Made by a program: the position numbers and the translations under genes. The notes beneath the pieces are model-generated. The model was not told where the DNA came from. It saw only the letters and a list, made by a program, of their open reading frames with translations, and searched no databases. Below are positions 8,316-16,306 of a stretch of DNA of 57,167 nt, in pieces. The first letter of the stretch is position 1, and each line of letters opens with the position of its first letter. The DNA is from Dolichospermum sp. LEGE 00240 (GTDB lineage Bacteria; Cyanobacteriota; Cyanobacteriia; Cyanobacteriales; Nostocaceae), in assembly GCF_015207875.1 (NCBI RefSeq), contig NZ_JADEVZ010000029.1, positions 1 through 57,167 on the forward strand, written 5' to 3'.

Positions 8316-10051
8316 AAAATAAATTAGTAATTCATGATGCTAAATTAAAACATTGGCTTTGTTTTCAAAATCCCGATGAAATTATCAAAGCTGATAGTAT
8401 TGATCAAGTTGTGCCTAAATTGCAACTTGTAAATGATTTAATCGCCAAACATCAAATGTATGCAGCGGGTTTCATTAGTTATGAAGCTTCCACCGCTTTT
8501 GATTCCATCCTAGAAACCCATTGTTCTGGTTCATTTCCCCTACTTTGGTTTGGATTATATAAAAAACCAGAAATTATTGAATTACCAAAACCGACCTTAC
8601 CGACAGAATATCAACTCAATTGGAAACCTTCAGTTAGTGAAGCCGAATATCATCAGGCCATTAGTAAAATCAAAGAATATATTGCTTTGGGGGAAACATA
8701 TCAAGTTAATTATACCTTACGACTAAATGCACCCTTTAATGGCGATAGTTGGGAATTATTTCTCAAATTAGTACAAGCACAAAACGCCGACTATGGGGCT
8801 TATGTTGACATTGATAACTTTGCTATTTGTTCCGCTTCCCCAGAACTATTTTTTGATCTTGACGGTAATAATTTAACCTCTCGTCCCATGAAAGGAACAG
8901 CAGCTAGAGGTTTAACATTAGCGACAGACCAGGATATTGCTAATCAACTACATTTTTCTGAAAAAAACCGCGCCGAAAATGTGATGATTGTGGATATGAT
9001 TCGCAATGATATGGGAAGAATAGCTAATATTAATACTGTCAAAGTTCCCCATTTATTCAATGTTGAAAAATATCCCACAGTTTGGCAAATGACATCCACA
9101 GTCACAGCCAAAACTACAGCTTCCCTAAGTGAAATTATGAGGGCGTTGTTTCCCTGCGCGTCTATTACTGGCGCACCTAAAGCCCGGACTATGCAAATTA
9201 TTCAGAAGTTGGAAAATACACCGCGCCGCATCTATACTGGATGTATTGGATTTATTAGTCCCCACCGTCAAGCGCAATTTAATGTGGCTATTCGGACTGT
9301 ATTAATTGATCAGGAAAATAGTCAAGCTGAGTATGGAGTCGGAGGAGGAATTGTTTGGGATTCTGTAAGTAGTGATGAATATCAAGAATGTCAAATTAAA
9401 GCCCAAGTTCTCACGTTGAATCAAGCAGATTTTTCACTTTTAGAAACGATATTATGGCAACCTAATCATGGTTATTTTGTTTTAGATTATCATTTACAAC
9501 GGTTGCATTCCTCAGCAATTTACTTTAATTTTAAAGTTGATATCAATAGTTTAAGAAAACAACTTGATGAATTAACAAAAACATTTTTAAGTCAAGCTTA
9601 TAAAGTGCGGTTGTTATTAGATTATTATGGTGAGATTACATATCAAACTATACCTTTATCTCCTGTGAATAATCAGGAATTTGTTAAACTAAGTATGTGT
9701 TGCACACCCATTGACTCTAATAATCCATTTTTGTATCATAAAACGACTAATCGCCAAGTTTATGAAACAGCAAAAGCTGCTTTTCCTGATTGCGACGATG
9801 TTTTGTTGTGGAATGAAAGAGGTGAAATCACAGAAACTTGTATTGGTAATATTGTGGTAGAGTTGAATGGAGAATTATTGACACCTTCGGTAAAATGCGG
9901 TTTGTTAGCAGGTACTTTTCGCGCTGATTTACTTGAAAAAGGAAAAATCAGAGAAGAAATTATTGCAGTGGAACAGTTACAATATATCAATCGCATTTAT
10001 ATAATTAACTCAGTGCAAAAATGGCGAGAAGCGGTTTTAATTTCTAACTAA
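8312..10051 (+). CDS. pabB: Fused aminodeoxychorismate synthase component I / aminodeoxychorismate lyase
   Basis: A 579-residue fusion for p-aminobenzoate (folate) synthesis. Residues 1 to about 350 are the chorismate-binding PabB domain: SASPELFF, RPMKGTAARG, ENVMIVDMIRNDMG, PCASITGAPK, FNVAIRTV and GVGGGIVWDS are all present. The rest is a class IV aminotransferase (PabC-like lyase), with a candidate PLP lysine in YHKTTNR and the motif ITETCIGNIVV. The ATG at 8312 overlaps the GldG stop (ATGA), indicating translational coupling; an upstream ATG at 8234 would only read through the end of GldG out of frame. PabB makes aminodeoxychorismate from chorismate and ammonia (PabA is not here), and PabC releases pyruvate to leave PABA. 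Confidence 0.92.
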   Translation: MKNKLVIHDAKLKHWLCFQNPDEIIKADSIDQVVPKLQLVNDLIAKHQMYAAGFISYEASTAFDSILETHCSGSFPLLWFGLYKKPEIIELPKPTLPTEYQLNWKPSVSEAEYHQAISKIKEYIALGETYQVNYTLRLNAPFNGDSWELFLKLVQAQNADYGAYVDIDNFAICSASPELFFDLDGNNLTSRPMKGTAARGLTLATDQDIANQLHFSEKNRAENVMIVDMIRNDMGRIANINTVKVPHLFNVEKYPTVWQMTSTVTAKTTASLSEIMRALFPCASITGAPKARTMQIIQKLENTPRRIYTGCIGFISPHRQAQFNVAIRTVLIDQENSQAEYGVGGGIVWDSVSSDEYQECQIKAQVLTLNQADFSLLETILWQPNHGYFVLDYHLQRLHSSAIYFNFKVDINSLRKQLDELTKTFLSQAYKVRLLLDYYGEITYQTIPLSPVNNQEFVKLSMCCTPIDSNNPFLYHKTTNRQVYETAKAAFPDCDDVLLWNERGEITETCIGNIVVELNGELLTPSVKCGLLAGTFRADLLEKGKIREEIIAVEQLQYINRIYIINSVQKWREAVLISN

Positions 10052-10075
10052 TTAGATAATTTAGTAATATTCAAC

Positions 10076-10684
10076 ATGAAATTACCAAAAACGACTTTAA
10101 TTTTAATACTTTTAGCCTTGGGATTAGGTAGTTTTGTCTACTTTCATGAAATCAAAGGTAAAAATCAGCAAACAGAAATAAAAACCCCAAAACAGAAAAT
10201 TTTCGCTTTTAATGCTGATGATGTGCAATCTTTAACAATTAATTTTAAGGAAACAAGATTACAAATAGAGAAAAGAAATACAACTGAAAAGCCTCAATGG
10301 GAAATCAAATCGCCTATCTCAGCACTGGCAAATGATGCAATTGTTTCTTATTTAATGGATTTATTAGTTAAGGGCAAAAGTGAAATAACAGTATCAGTTT
10401 TACCCACTGAATTATCAGAATTTGGTTTAGATAAACCTGTAGCGACCATTGATGTTAAACTAAAAAATAAACAAAGCCATCAATTGATTTTAGGTAAAGG
10501 TGATTTTAATAATCAATTTTTATATGCTCAAGCTGATGGTAACAAAAATATGAATTTATTGTTAGTGTCTAAAGATTTTGTGAATGCAGTTAATCGAGAT
10601 ATATCTGAATGGAAACAACCAGAGGAAAAGACTGATGTACAGCCATTACCTAGTCTTCCTTTCCCAACTCCTCCAAATAAATAA
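10076..10684 (+). CDS. DUF4340 domain protein
   Basis: A 202-residue protein with one N-terminal membrane anchor (TLILILLALGLGSFVYF) and a periplasmic DUF4340-type domain. The repeated beta-hairpin pattern (FNADDVQSLTINF, WEIKSPISALAND, LSEFGLDKPVATIDV, LILGKGDFNNQFLYAQ) supports the family. DUF4340 genes normally sit next to GldG-type ABC genes. Here the pabBC fusion lies between them, yet spacing to it is only 24 bases, so all probably share one transcript. A role in the Gld-type exporter is inferred from context only. The C-terminal tail is Pro-rich. Confidence 0.8.
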   Translation: MKLPKTTLILILLALGLGSFVYFHEIKGKNQQTEIKTPKQKIFAFNADDVQSLTINFKETRLQIEKRNTTEKPQWEIKSPISALANDAIVSYLMDLLVKGKSEITVSVLPTELSEFGLDKPVATIDVKLKNKQSHQLILGKGDFNNQFLYAQADGNKNMNLLLVSKDFVNAVNRDISEWKQPEEKTDVQPLPSLPFPTPPNK

Positions 10685-10691
10685 TTAAGCC

Positions 10692-10741
10692 CTGGCGACT
10701 GGAAGTCGTGGCTATACAAACAAAGTCCGCCTGCGCGGACT
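10692..10741. repeat. Dispersed cyanobacterial palindromic repeat
   Basis: The spacer before purU contains CTGGCGACTGGAAGTCG... followed by a perfect hairpin: AGTCCGC (10724-10730), loop CTGC, GCGGACT (10735-10741). I recall this GGAAGTCG-GGCTATACAAACAAAGTCCGC block as repeated in many Nostocales genomes. It may also act as a transcription terminator for the DUF4340 operon. Confidence 0.55.
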
Positions 10742-10774
10742 AATTAAAAATCAATAACTACTTTATTTACTCCA

Positions 10775-11629
10775 ATGACAAAACAAACAGCAACGTTATT
10801 AATTTCTTGTCCAGATCAACGGGGATTAGTAGCAAAATTTGCCAATTTTATCTATGCTAATGGTGGTAATATTATTCATGCAGATCAACATACAGATTTT
10901 GAAGCTGGACTATTTCTGACTCGCATAGAGTGGCAATTAAAAGGATTTAATTTACCCAAGGATGTAATTAATCCTGCTTTTAATGCAATTGCCCAACCCT
11001 TAAATGCAAAATGGGAATTACACTTTTCTGATACTCTTCCCCGCATTGCTATTTGGGTAAGTCGTCAAGATCATTGTTTATTTGATTTAATTTGGAGACA
11101 TCGCGCTAAAGAATTTCATGGGGAGATTCCTTTAATTATGAGTAATCATCCAGACTTACAACCGATAGTTGAACAATTCGGTATTGGTTACCATTACTTA
11201 CCTATTACTAAGGACAATAAACAAGAACAGGAAGCTAAACAACTAAAATTACTGCATGAATACAAAATTGATTTAGTAGTTTTAGCCAAATATATGCAAA
11301 TAGTTAGTGCAGATTTCATTGAAAAATTCCCGCAAATCATTAATATTCATCATTCATTTTTACCTGCATTTATTGGGGCTAATCCCTATCATCGCGCCTT
11401 TGAAAGAGGTGTAAAAATTATTGGTGCAACAGCCCATTACGCTACGGCCGACTTAGATGCAGGACCGATTATTGAACAGGATGTGGTGCGGGTAAGTCAT
11501 CGAGATGAGGTGAATGATTTAATTAGAAAAGGTAAAGATTTAGAAAGAATTGTGTTAGCTAGGGCGGTAAGATTGCATTTACAAAATCGCGTTTTAGTTT
11601 ATGGAAATAGAACTGTAGTTTTTGAGTAA
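10775..11629 (+). CDS. purU: Formyltetrahydrofolate deformylase
   Basis: A 284-residue hydrolase that releases formate from 10-formyltetrahydrofolate. An N-terminal ACT domain (residues 1-80, LLISCPDQRGLVAKFANFI) precedes a formyl-transferase-like domain. The catalytic region reads INIHHSFLPAFIGANPYHRAFERGV, with the conserved His and the later GATAHYATADLDAGPII holding the catalytic Asp. Length and motif order match PurU. It follows the pabBC/DUF4340 genes after 90 bases, giving a folate-related neighbourhood, though a palindrome separates it from the operon. Confidence 0.95.
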   Translation: MTKQTATLLISCPDQRGLVAKFANFIYANGGNIIHADQHTDFEAGLFLTRIEWQLKGFNLPKDVINPAFNAIAQPLNAKWELHFSDTLPRIAIWVSRQDHCLFDLIWRHRAKEFHGEIPLIMSNHPDLQPIVEQFGIGYHYLPITKDNKQEQEAKQLKLLHEYKIDLVVLAKYMQIVSADFIEKFPQIINIHHSFLPAFIGANPYHRAFERGVKIIGATAHYATADLDAGPIIEQDVVRVSHRDEVNDLIRKGKDLERIVLARAVRLHLQNRVLVYGNRTVVFE

Positions 11630-11635
11630 ATTTAT

Positions 11636-12058
11636 TTAATCTGAATTGATCATCTTAGCTATCGTTTCCATCATCAAAAAAAGCCTATGAGAATAATCAG
11701 GAAAGCAAATAAATTGATAATGCTCATAAAAAGAACGGGCTTTATCATCTTTAGCATCAACAACTACCGCAATTGTCGCAATTTCATTTTGTAAACTACG
11801 ATATAGGGCATCCATTAACAACATTTCCCCTAAACCTTTTTGACGATGATTTTTATCAACTGCTAATCTACCTAAAAGGGTAGCGGGAAGTTGAGGATAT
11901 TTTGGTAGTTTTTTAGTAATTTCTATCGGCAATTCTCCGATCTGAATACTTGTTGATGATAGTGTGTAATAACCTGCTACGAAACCAGAACTTTTTTCTA
12001 CTAAAAGAAATGGGGCTGCTATGTAATTACGTGCATCTTGCCCAGCTTTTTTTTGCAA
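11636..12058 (-). CDS. GNAT acetyltransferase, TacT-like toxin, N-terminus uncertain
   Basis: The readable protein of 140 residues from TTG 12058 has the GNAT acetyl-CoA site LGRLAVDKNHRQKGLGEMLL and the C-terminal SFYEHYQF strand of TacT/AtaT-type toxins, which acetylate charged tRNA. The frame stays open upstream to a stop at 12161-12163. It encodes family-like sequence there (IEPLGKKHNRAAFCCG near 12080-12128) but has no ATG, GTG or TTG before 12058. Where relatives usually start, the codon is TTA (12128-12130). Either a rare start codon is used or the toxin is N-terminally crippled. It lies just downstream of its DUF1778 antitoxin gene, as in TacAT pairs. Confidence 0.75.
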   Translation of the reverse strand: MQKKAGQDARNYIAAPFLLVEKSSGFVAGYYTLSSTSIQIGELPIEITKKLPKYPQLPATLLGRLAVDKNHRQKGLGEMLLMDALYRSLQNEIATIAVVVDAKDDKARSFYEHYQFICFPDYSHRLFLMMETIAKMINSD

Positions 12059-12169
12059 ATAATCATCTAATTGATCAACACCACAACAAAAAGCCGCCCG
12101 GTTATGCTTTTTGCCTAGCGGCTCTATTAAATAATTCTCAAAAGCATCAAAATTATCTGTTTACTGCAC

Positions 12170-12481
12170 TTATACACCCATATTCTTTTTATAGCGTTGA
12201 GCCGCAAGCTGTAACTTTTCACTGGGTTTCGGTGGATTAAGCAGTGCTTCTACAAAAACTTCTTGGTCTTTTCTGCTTAAAACCATGATTTCATTTTCCT
12301 GAATAATCTGGTTTGCAGCACTGACAAGACTGCTAACTACAAAATCTGTAAGTGTTCGCCCTTGAATATCTGCCGCACGTTGAAACAATTCCTTATTTTC
12401 TGGACTGATACGGGCTTCTAATCGTTCTGATTTGGAACGCAAGGATTTTTCTGGGCTGTTTCTAGCCACTGAGTGAGTCAT
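12170..12481 (-). CDS. DUF1778 antitoxin, TacA-like ribbon-helix-helix protein
   Basis: A 103-residue DUF1778 protein. The N-terminal ribbon-helix-helix segment reads ERLEARISPENKELFQRAADI with GRTLTDFVVSS, the DNA-binding fold that represses its own operon. The C-terminal tail (VLSRKDQEVFVEALLNPP) is the part that wraps the GNAT toxin in TacA relatives. The conserved motif is complete. It precedes the GNAT gene on the same strand, the normal antitoxin-toxin order. Because the toxin may lack a good start, this antitoxin may be the only fully functional half. Confidence 0.87.
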   Translation of the reverse strand: MTHSVARNSPEKSLRSKSERLEARISPENKELFQRAADIQGRTLTDFVVSSLVSAANQIIQENEIMVLSRKDQEVFVEALLNPPKPSEKLQLAAQRYKKNMGV

Positions 12482-12577
12482 GATACTTTCTACACAATAA
12501 ATGTGATGTGTAAATCTTTAATGTACGGCAAAACTCCTAACAAATAATAGTGTACTGATTTATTCAACAAATGTCAA

Positions 12578-13072
12578 CTATCCCCAGTCTCCAGACTTGC
12601 CACCTGTCTTACTGACTAAATGAATCGCCTCAATTTGAATCGTTTTTTCTAACGCTTTAGCCATATCATATAAAGTTAAAGCGGCAATAGATACCGCTGT
12701 TAAAGCTTCCATTTCCACACCTGTTTCTGCTTTAGTTTTGACAGTGGCATCAATTTGATAACCGGGTAGTTGGGCATCGGGGATAATCTCAACGGTAATT
12801 TTTTGCAACGGTAAGGGGTGACAGAGAGGAATTAAATTCGCTGTCTGTTTAGCAGCCATGATTCCCGCTAACCTAGCAGTTGCTAAAACGTCGCTTTTGG
12901 GAGTGTTTCCGGCTTGAATAGCGGCGAATGTCTCAGGTAACATTCGTACCTTACCAGTGGCTACTGCTTGGCGAATAGTGGCTATTTTGCTGGATACATC
13001 AACCATTCGGGCTTGTCCTTGGGCATCCAAATGGGTTAGCGAAAAAGAATTTGAAAAATTAGCTTGCGTCAT
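12578..13072 (-). CDS. moaC: Cyclic pyranopterin monophosphate synthase MoaC
   Basis: A 164-residue molybdenum cofactor enzyme that converts the MoaA product to cyclic pyranopterin monophosphate. The active-site motifs are present: [33 protein letters not shown] with the conserved Glu and Met, YDMAKALEK and KTGGKSG. Length and order match MoaC. No other moa gene is adjacent, which is not rare in cyanobacteria. It is transcribed away from the tRNA-Arg gene just upstream. Confidence 0.96.
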   Translation of the reverse strand: MTQANFSNSFSLTHLDAQGQARMVDVSSKIATIRQAVATGKVRMLPETFAAIQAGNTPKSDVLATARLAGIMAAKQTANLIPLCHPLPLQKITVEIIPDAQLPGYQIDATVKTKAETGVEMEALTAVSIAALTLYDMAKALEKTIQIEAIHLVSKTGGKSGDWG

Positions 13073-13109
13073 TGGGAAAGTGTGTGCTACTATGAAATTC
13101 GTGAGTCAA

Positions 13110-13183
13110 GGGTGTGTAGCTCAGTGGACTAGAGCACGTGGCTACGAACCACGGTGTCGGGGGTTCGAATCCCTCCTCGCCCA
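13110..13183 (+). tRNA. tRNA-Arg (anticodon ACG)
   Basis: The 74-base cloverleaf folds by eye: acceptor 13110-13116 with 13176-13182 (one T-T mismatch and a G-T pair), D stem GCTC/GAGC, anticodon stem CGTGG/CCACG with loop CTACGAA giving anticodon ACG at 13144-13146, T stem with loop TTCGAAT, and discriminator A at 13183. The CCA end is not encoded. The A34 is expected to be changed to inosine to read CGN codons. Confidence 0.96.
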
Positions 13184-13197
13184 CTATCTGATTTTAG

Positions 13198-13232
13198 ATG
13201 CACAAGTTCCTTTTTTGGAGTTTGTGCATTTT
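13198..13232 (+). terminator. Terminator of tRNA-Arg
   Basis: The 8-bp stem ATGCACAA (13198-13205) pairs with TTGTGCAT (13222-13229), with a further inner pairing of TTCC/GGAG around a T-run, and is followed by TTTT. It sits 15 bases after the tRNA. Confidence 0.65.
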
Positions 13233-13256
13233 CGATCAGTGCGGGTATATATGAAT

Positions 13257-13275
13257 GGGCGCAGGGACTGCGCCC
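13257..13275. repeat. GC-rich palindrome GGGCGCAG-GGA-CTGCGCCC
   Basis: A perfect 8-bp stem with a 3-base loop lies between the tRNA terminator and the stop of the convergent MFS gene. Similar GGGCGCAG..CTGCGCCCC elements are, from memory, common in cyanobacterial intergenic DNA. It may terminate the MFS transcript. Confidence 0.55.
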
Positions 13276-14505
13276 CTACGATTGCTTGACGGCATAGATA
13301 TCTTCTGTACGACCAAGGGCAAAACGCAGAGATTGAGGAATATTGCGGCTAGACTGGGTAAAGAAGATGATCATGGCGATAATGGTTAAACCTGTGGTCA
13401 AACCAAACATATTTCGATAACCTAGTGTTTCGGCAAATGTACCAAAAATTGGACCAGCGATCGCTAAACCGATATCAAATCCCATTAAGGAAGCACCAAA
13501 TATTCTCCCGCGTTCGTGGGGTAACGCCCTATCTGTCATCAATACAGAAATCATGGGAATAAGTGTACCAGAAGCAGCACCTTCCATCAATGCTGCCAAT
13601 AAAAACATGAAGGAGTTAGTTGCTTGCCAAATGCAGATGACAGAGAATGTATAAGCTATCAAACTCATGGTGACAAATAAACCCCTTCCATATCTATCAG
13701 AAGCTTTACCAGTAAATAATCTACAACTAAAACTGGAGACAGCCGCCGCAGTAAAAAATAAACCTGGATTTAAATCAACTCCGGTTGATTTGATAAATAG
13801 GGAGATGAAAGTATGCAAACTACCTAAAGTCAAACCACTCAGGAGTAAGACGATAGCGGGAATCCGCACCCGAGGACTAGTTAATATTTGCCAAAAGTTA
13901 TCATTTTTACTGTTAGTTGGTTTGGTGACAATTGGTGGATTAATAATCGGGATGATACATAATAAACCCAAGGAACATAAAGCCGCAGATGAGAGAAATA
14001 ATGGGGTATAACCAGCACTTGCTTGTAAAAATCCCCCGATAGCCGGACCTATTCCCACACCTAAAGGACTCACCAAACTCATGTAACCAACGACTTCACC
14101 TCGGCGGTGTTCTGGTGCTAAATCGCTGACTAGGGCAATGTAAGCTGTGGCAAAAGCGGCGATACTAATGCCATGAAAGGCACGAATTACCATGAGGGGA
14201 ATAATTGATTTTACACATAAATATCCCAAAGGAGCGATCGCTGCTGCGGACATTCCAATCAATAATACTATTTTACGACCCCGAGTATCTGCTAAAGCAC
14301 CCATTGACGGGCGACATAGCAACATCCCCATGGCAAAGCTACCCATGACAATGCCAATTTCTTGTTTGCTTGCACCAATATGTTCAATATATAAGGGTAA
14401 GGTAGGCAATAATGAAGCCAAACCTGACCAGAAAAACAGACCCGCTGCAAATAACATGAGCAGGTTTTTTCGCAGATTAGCGTCAAAAGTATCAAAGGCT
14501 TTCAC
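13276..14505 (-). CDS. MFS transporter
   Basis: A 409-residue major facilitator with about 12 hydrophobic segments. The loop 2-3 motif typical of drug/H+ antiporters is seen as MGALADTRGRKIVL, repeated in the second half as TGKASDRYGRGLFV. A conserved GPAIGGFL stretch lies in segment 5, close to the antiporter motif C. It probably exports a small molecule or drug; the substrate is unknown. It lies 44 bases downstream of the glycosyltransferase gene on the same strand and may be cotranscribed with it. Confidence 0.9.
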   Translation of the reverse strand: MKAFDTFDANLRKNLLMLFAAGLFFWSGLASLLPTLPLYIEHIGASKQEIGIVMGSFAMGMLLCRPSMGALADTRGRKIVLLIGMSAAAIAPLGYLCVKSIIPLMVIRAFHGISIAAFATAYIALVSDLAPEHRRGEVVGYMSLVSPLGVGIGPAIGGFLQASAGYTPLFLSSAALCSLGLLCIIPIINPPIVTKPTNSKNDNFWQILTSPRVRIPAIVLLLSGLTLGSLHTFISLFIKSTGVDLNPGLFFTAAAVSSFSCRLFTGKASDRYGRGLFVTMSLIAYTFSVICIWQATNSFMFLLAALMEGAASGTLIPMISVLMTDRALPHERGRIFGASLMGFDIGLAIAGPIFGTFAETLGYRNMFGLTTGLTIIAMIIFFTQSSRNIPQSLRFALGRTEDIYAVKQS

Positions 14506-14549
14506 GGCAGATGCAATAATGCTAAAAGTATTATTTCTCTATTGTTACG

Positions 14550-15524
14550 TTACTTAACATTTTTTGCCACAACTTCTCGCACCCGATAGATGGGTCGTCC
14601 TTGAGATTCATGATAAGTCCGCATCAGTAATTCTGCCAAAAGACCGAAGCAAAATAGCTGCACTCCTGTTACTAACAGCAACACTGCCAAAATCAACAAA
14701 GGACGATTACCAATATCTACATGAAAAGCCAATTTGACGACAGTTAAATATACGCCTATCACCCCACCAGAAACCATGGAAATTAAGCCTAACAGCCCAA
14801 AAACGTGCATAGGACGGGTGAGAAACTTCTTCATAAATAGAATAGTTAATAAATCCATCAATACCCGAAAAGTCCGTGATATCCCATACTTACTTTGTCC
14901 AAACCGCCGCGCATGATGACGCACAGGTACTTCTGTAATTCTCGCCCCTTCGATATATGCCAATGCAGGTAGAAAGCGGTGTAGTTCTCCATACAGATTC
15001 ATGTCTGCCACCAATTCCGCCCGATAGGCTTTTAAAGAACAACCATAATCATGAATATAGACGCTTGTAGCCCCACGAATTAACCAATTGGCAATTTTAG
15101 AAGGAAGTAGGCGATTGACCGCCCCATCTTGGCGATTTTGCCGCCAACCACTAACTAAATCATAACCTTCATCTAACTTTGCCAATAACATCGGCATATC
15201 AGCGGGGTCATTTTGCAAATCAGCGTCTAAAGTCACAATTACTTTAGCTGTAGCATAATTAAAACCCGCAGACATGGCCGCAGTTTGCCCATAGTTACGT
15301 CGCAAAATCACCGCTTTTAAATCAGTGCGCCTTTGGGCTTGTGCTTTGAGAAATTCTGCTGTACCATCACTAGAACCATCATCTACACAAATAATTTCAT
15401 AATTCAATTTACTAGCGGTGAGAGTCGCAGCAATAGCTTCTAGTAATAAAGGTAAACTTTCGACCTCATCTTTAATGGGGACAACTACAGATACATCTAA
15501 AATTGGTGATTGGTCATTGGTCAT
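14550..15524 (-). CDS. GT2 glycosyltransferase, polyprenyl-phosphate (DPM1/GtrB) type
   Basis: A 324-residue family 2 glycosyltransferase. The GT-A domain shows VSVVVPIKDEVESLP, the nucleotide-sugar site CVDDGSSDGTAEFL, the metal-binding DADLQNDP and a GWRQNRQD loop. Two transmembrane helices follow at about residues 235-260 and 270-295. This layout is that of GtrB/ArnC/DPM1 enzymes, which load a sugar onto polyprenyl phosphate at the membrane for cell-envelope glycans. The acceptor and sugar cannot be read from the sequence. Confidence 0.92.
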   Translation of the reverse strand: MTNDQSPILDVSVVVPIKDEVESLPLLLEAIAATLTASKLNYEIICVDDGSSDGTAEFLKAQAQRRTDLKAVILRRNYGQTAAMSAGFNYATAKVIVTLDADLQNDPADMPMLLAKLDEGYDLVSGWRQNRQDGAVNRLLPSKIANWLIRGATSVYIHDYGCSLKAYRAELVADMNLYGELHRFLPALAYIEGARITEVPVRHHARRFGQSKYGISRTFRVLMDLLTILFMKKFLTRPMHVFGLLGLISMVSGGVIGVYLTVVKLAFHVDIGNRPLLILAVLLLVTGVQLFCFGLLAELLMRTYHESQGRPIYRVREVVAKNVK

Positions 15525-15606
15525 TGCTAGATAGTTGATAACTGATGGTTAATTTTACATGGTTGAGGAAATGCAAATACAAAAATATTCACTTTATAGC
15601 GTGTAT

Positions 15607-15653
15607 TAACTCAAGTTGCTAGTTGTCTTGTTGAGGCTGGTAATGGGTAATTG
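15607..15653. repeat. Dispersed 47-base repeat, copy 1
   Basis: The 303-base spacer 15525-15827 has no gene. It holds a 47-base block beginning TAACTCAAGTTGCTAGTT that recurs at 25163-25209 with only two mismatches, suggesting a small non-coding mobile repeat. Confidence 0.75.
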
Positions 15654-15687
15654 ATTTTCATACCTCAATTCACCTGAGTTCGGTGTT

Positions 15688-15726
15688 AGGAGTTTCTCCT
15701 TCGGAGACGCTACGCGAACGGAGTTA
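15688..15726. repeat. Dispersed TCCTTCGGAGACGCTACGCG repeat
   Basis: The segment with TTTCTCCTTCGGAGACGC followed by TACGCGAACGGAG is, from memory, a short palindromic repeat common in Nostoc-type genomes. It contains the inverted pair CTCCTTCGGAG and lies in the gene-free spacer upstream of the GT2 gene. Confidence 0.5.
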
Positions 15727-15827
15727 TGATTTTTTCAACGAGATCATCAGGGTTTGAGACTCATGGCGAGTTTTCCACAAATTATCTTATGTCGAACTCA
15801 GGTTCAATTCAGCAATACCAAAAATCT

Positions 15828-16271
15828 TTAGGATAAAGATTTTTGTTTGAAGGCGTTAAATTTCTGAGCTAATTCTTGCCGAGTCTCATATTTGATAAGA
15901 TAACGGAAAGTAAACCAGATAGAATAAAACAAGCCAATCAACTCGAAAATCGGTTGTAGCAACGGGAAATCATTAACAGCATCTAGTAATGCGATCGCTA
16001 CCTTAACTGTGACAAAAGCTGATAAAATTAAGGCTAAAGTGATTAAACCCTGTTTATTGTTGTTAAAAATACTGCCTAAATAATCTGGCAGTTGGTTGAA
16101 AAATTCAACAATTTGTCTAATAATTTGCTGCCATTGAGATTCAGATTGCTTAGGAGCAAGTAATTTTGGTAAACGGCGATTGTCTGCATCTGAAAAAGAT
16201 CCACTATCTTCTGGTGAAGAAGAATTTCCTTGTGCTGTTTGCTGTGCTTGAGTTTCCATCATAATTATCAT
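15828..16271 (-). CDS. CAAD-domain (CURT1-like) membrane protein
   Basis: A 147-residue protein with an acidic, Gln/Ser-rich N-terminal 60, an amphipathic helix, and two close hydrophobic helices (about residues 75-95 and 104-125) ending in TFRYLIKYETRQELAQKF. This matches the CAAD domain found in cyanobacterial aminoacyl-tRNA synthetases and in CURT1 proteins that curve thylakoid membranes. Here the domain stands alone. The start is uncertain among the Met residues of MIIMMETQ, with no clear ribosome site. It follows dnaK by 36 bases on the same strand, in the place where dnaJ is often found. Confidence 0.78.
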   Translation of the reverse strand: MIIMMETQAQQTAQGNSSSPEDSGSFSDADNRRLPKLLAPKQSESQWQQIIRQIVEFFNQLPDYLGSIFNNNKQGLITLALILSAFVTVKVAIALLDAVNDFPLLQPIFELIGLFYSIWFTFRYLIKYETRQELAQKFNAFKQKSLS

Positions 16272-16306
16272 TTAGGAATTGCAACATTTTTCGACAAGTG
16301 CATAGT

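Noticed and set aside
12957-13289. Plus-strand frame of 110 codons
   Set aside because: It overlaps moaC in antisense and reads through the tRNA-Arg gene, so it cannot be a real protein gene.
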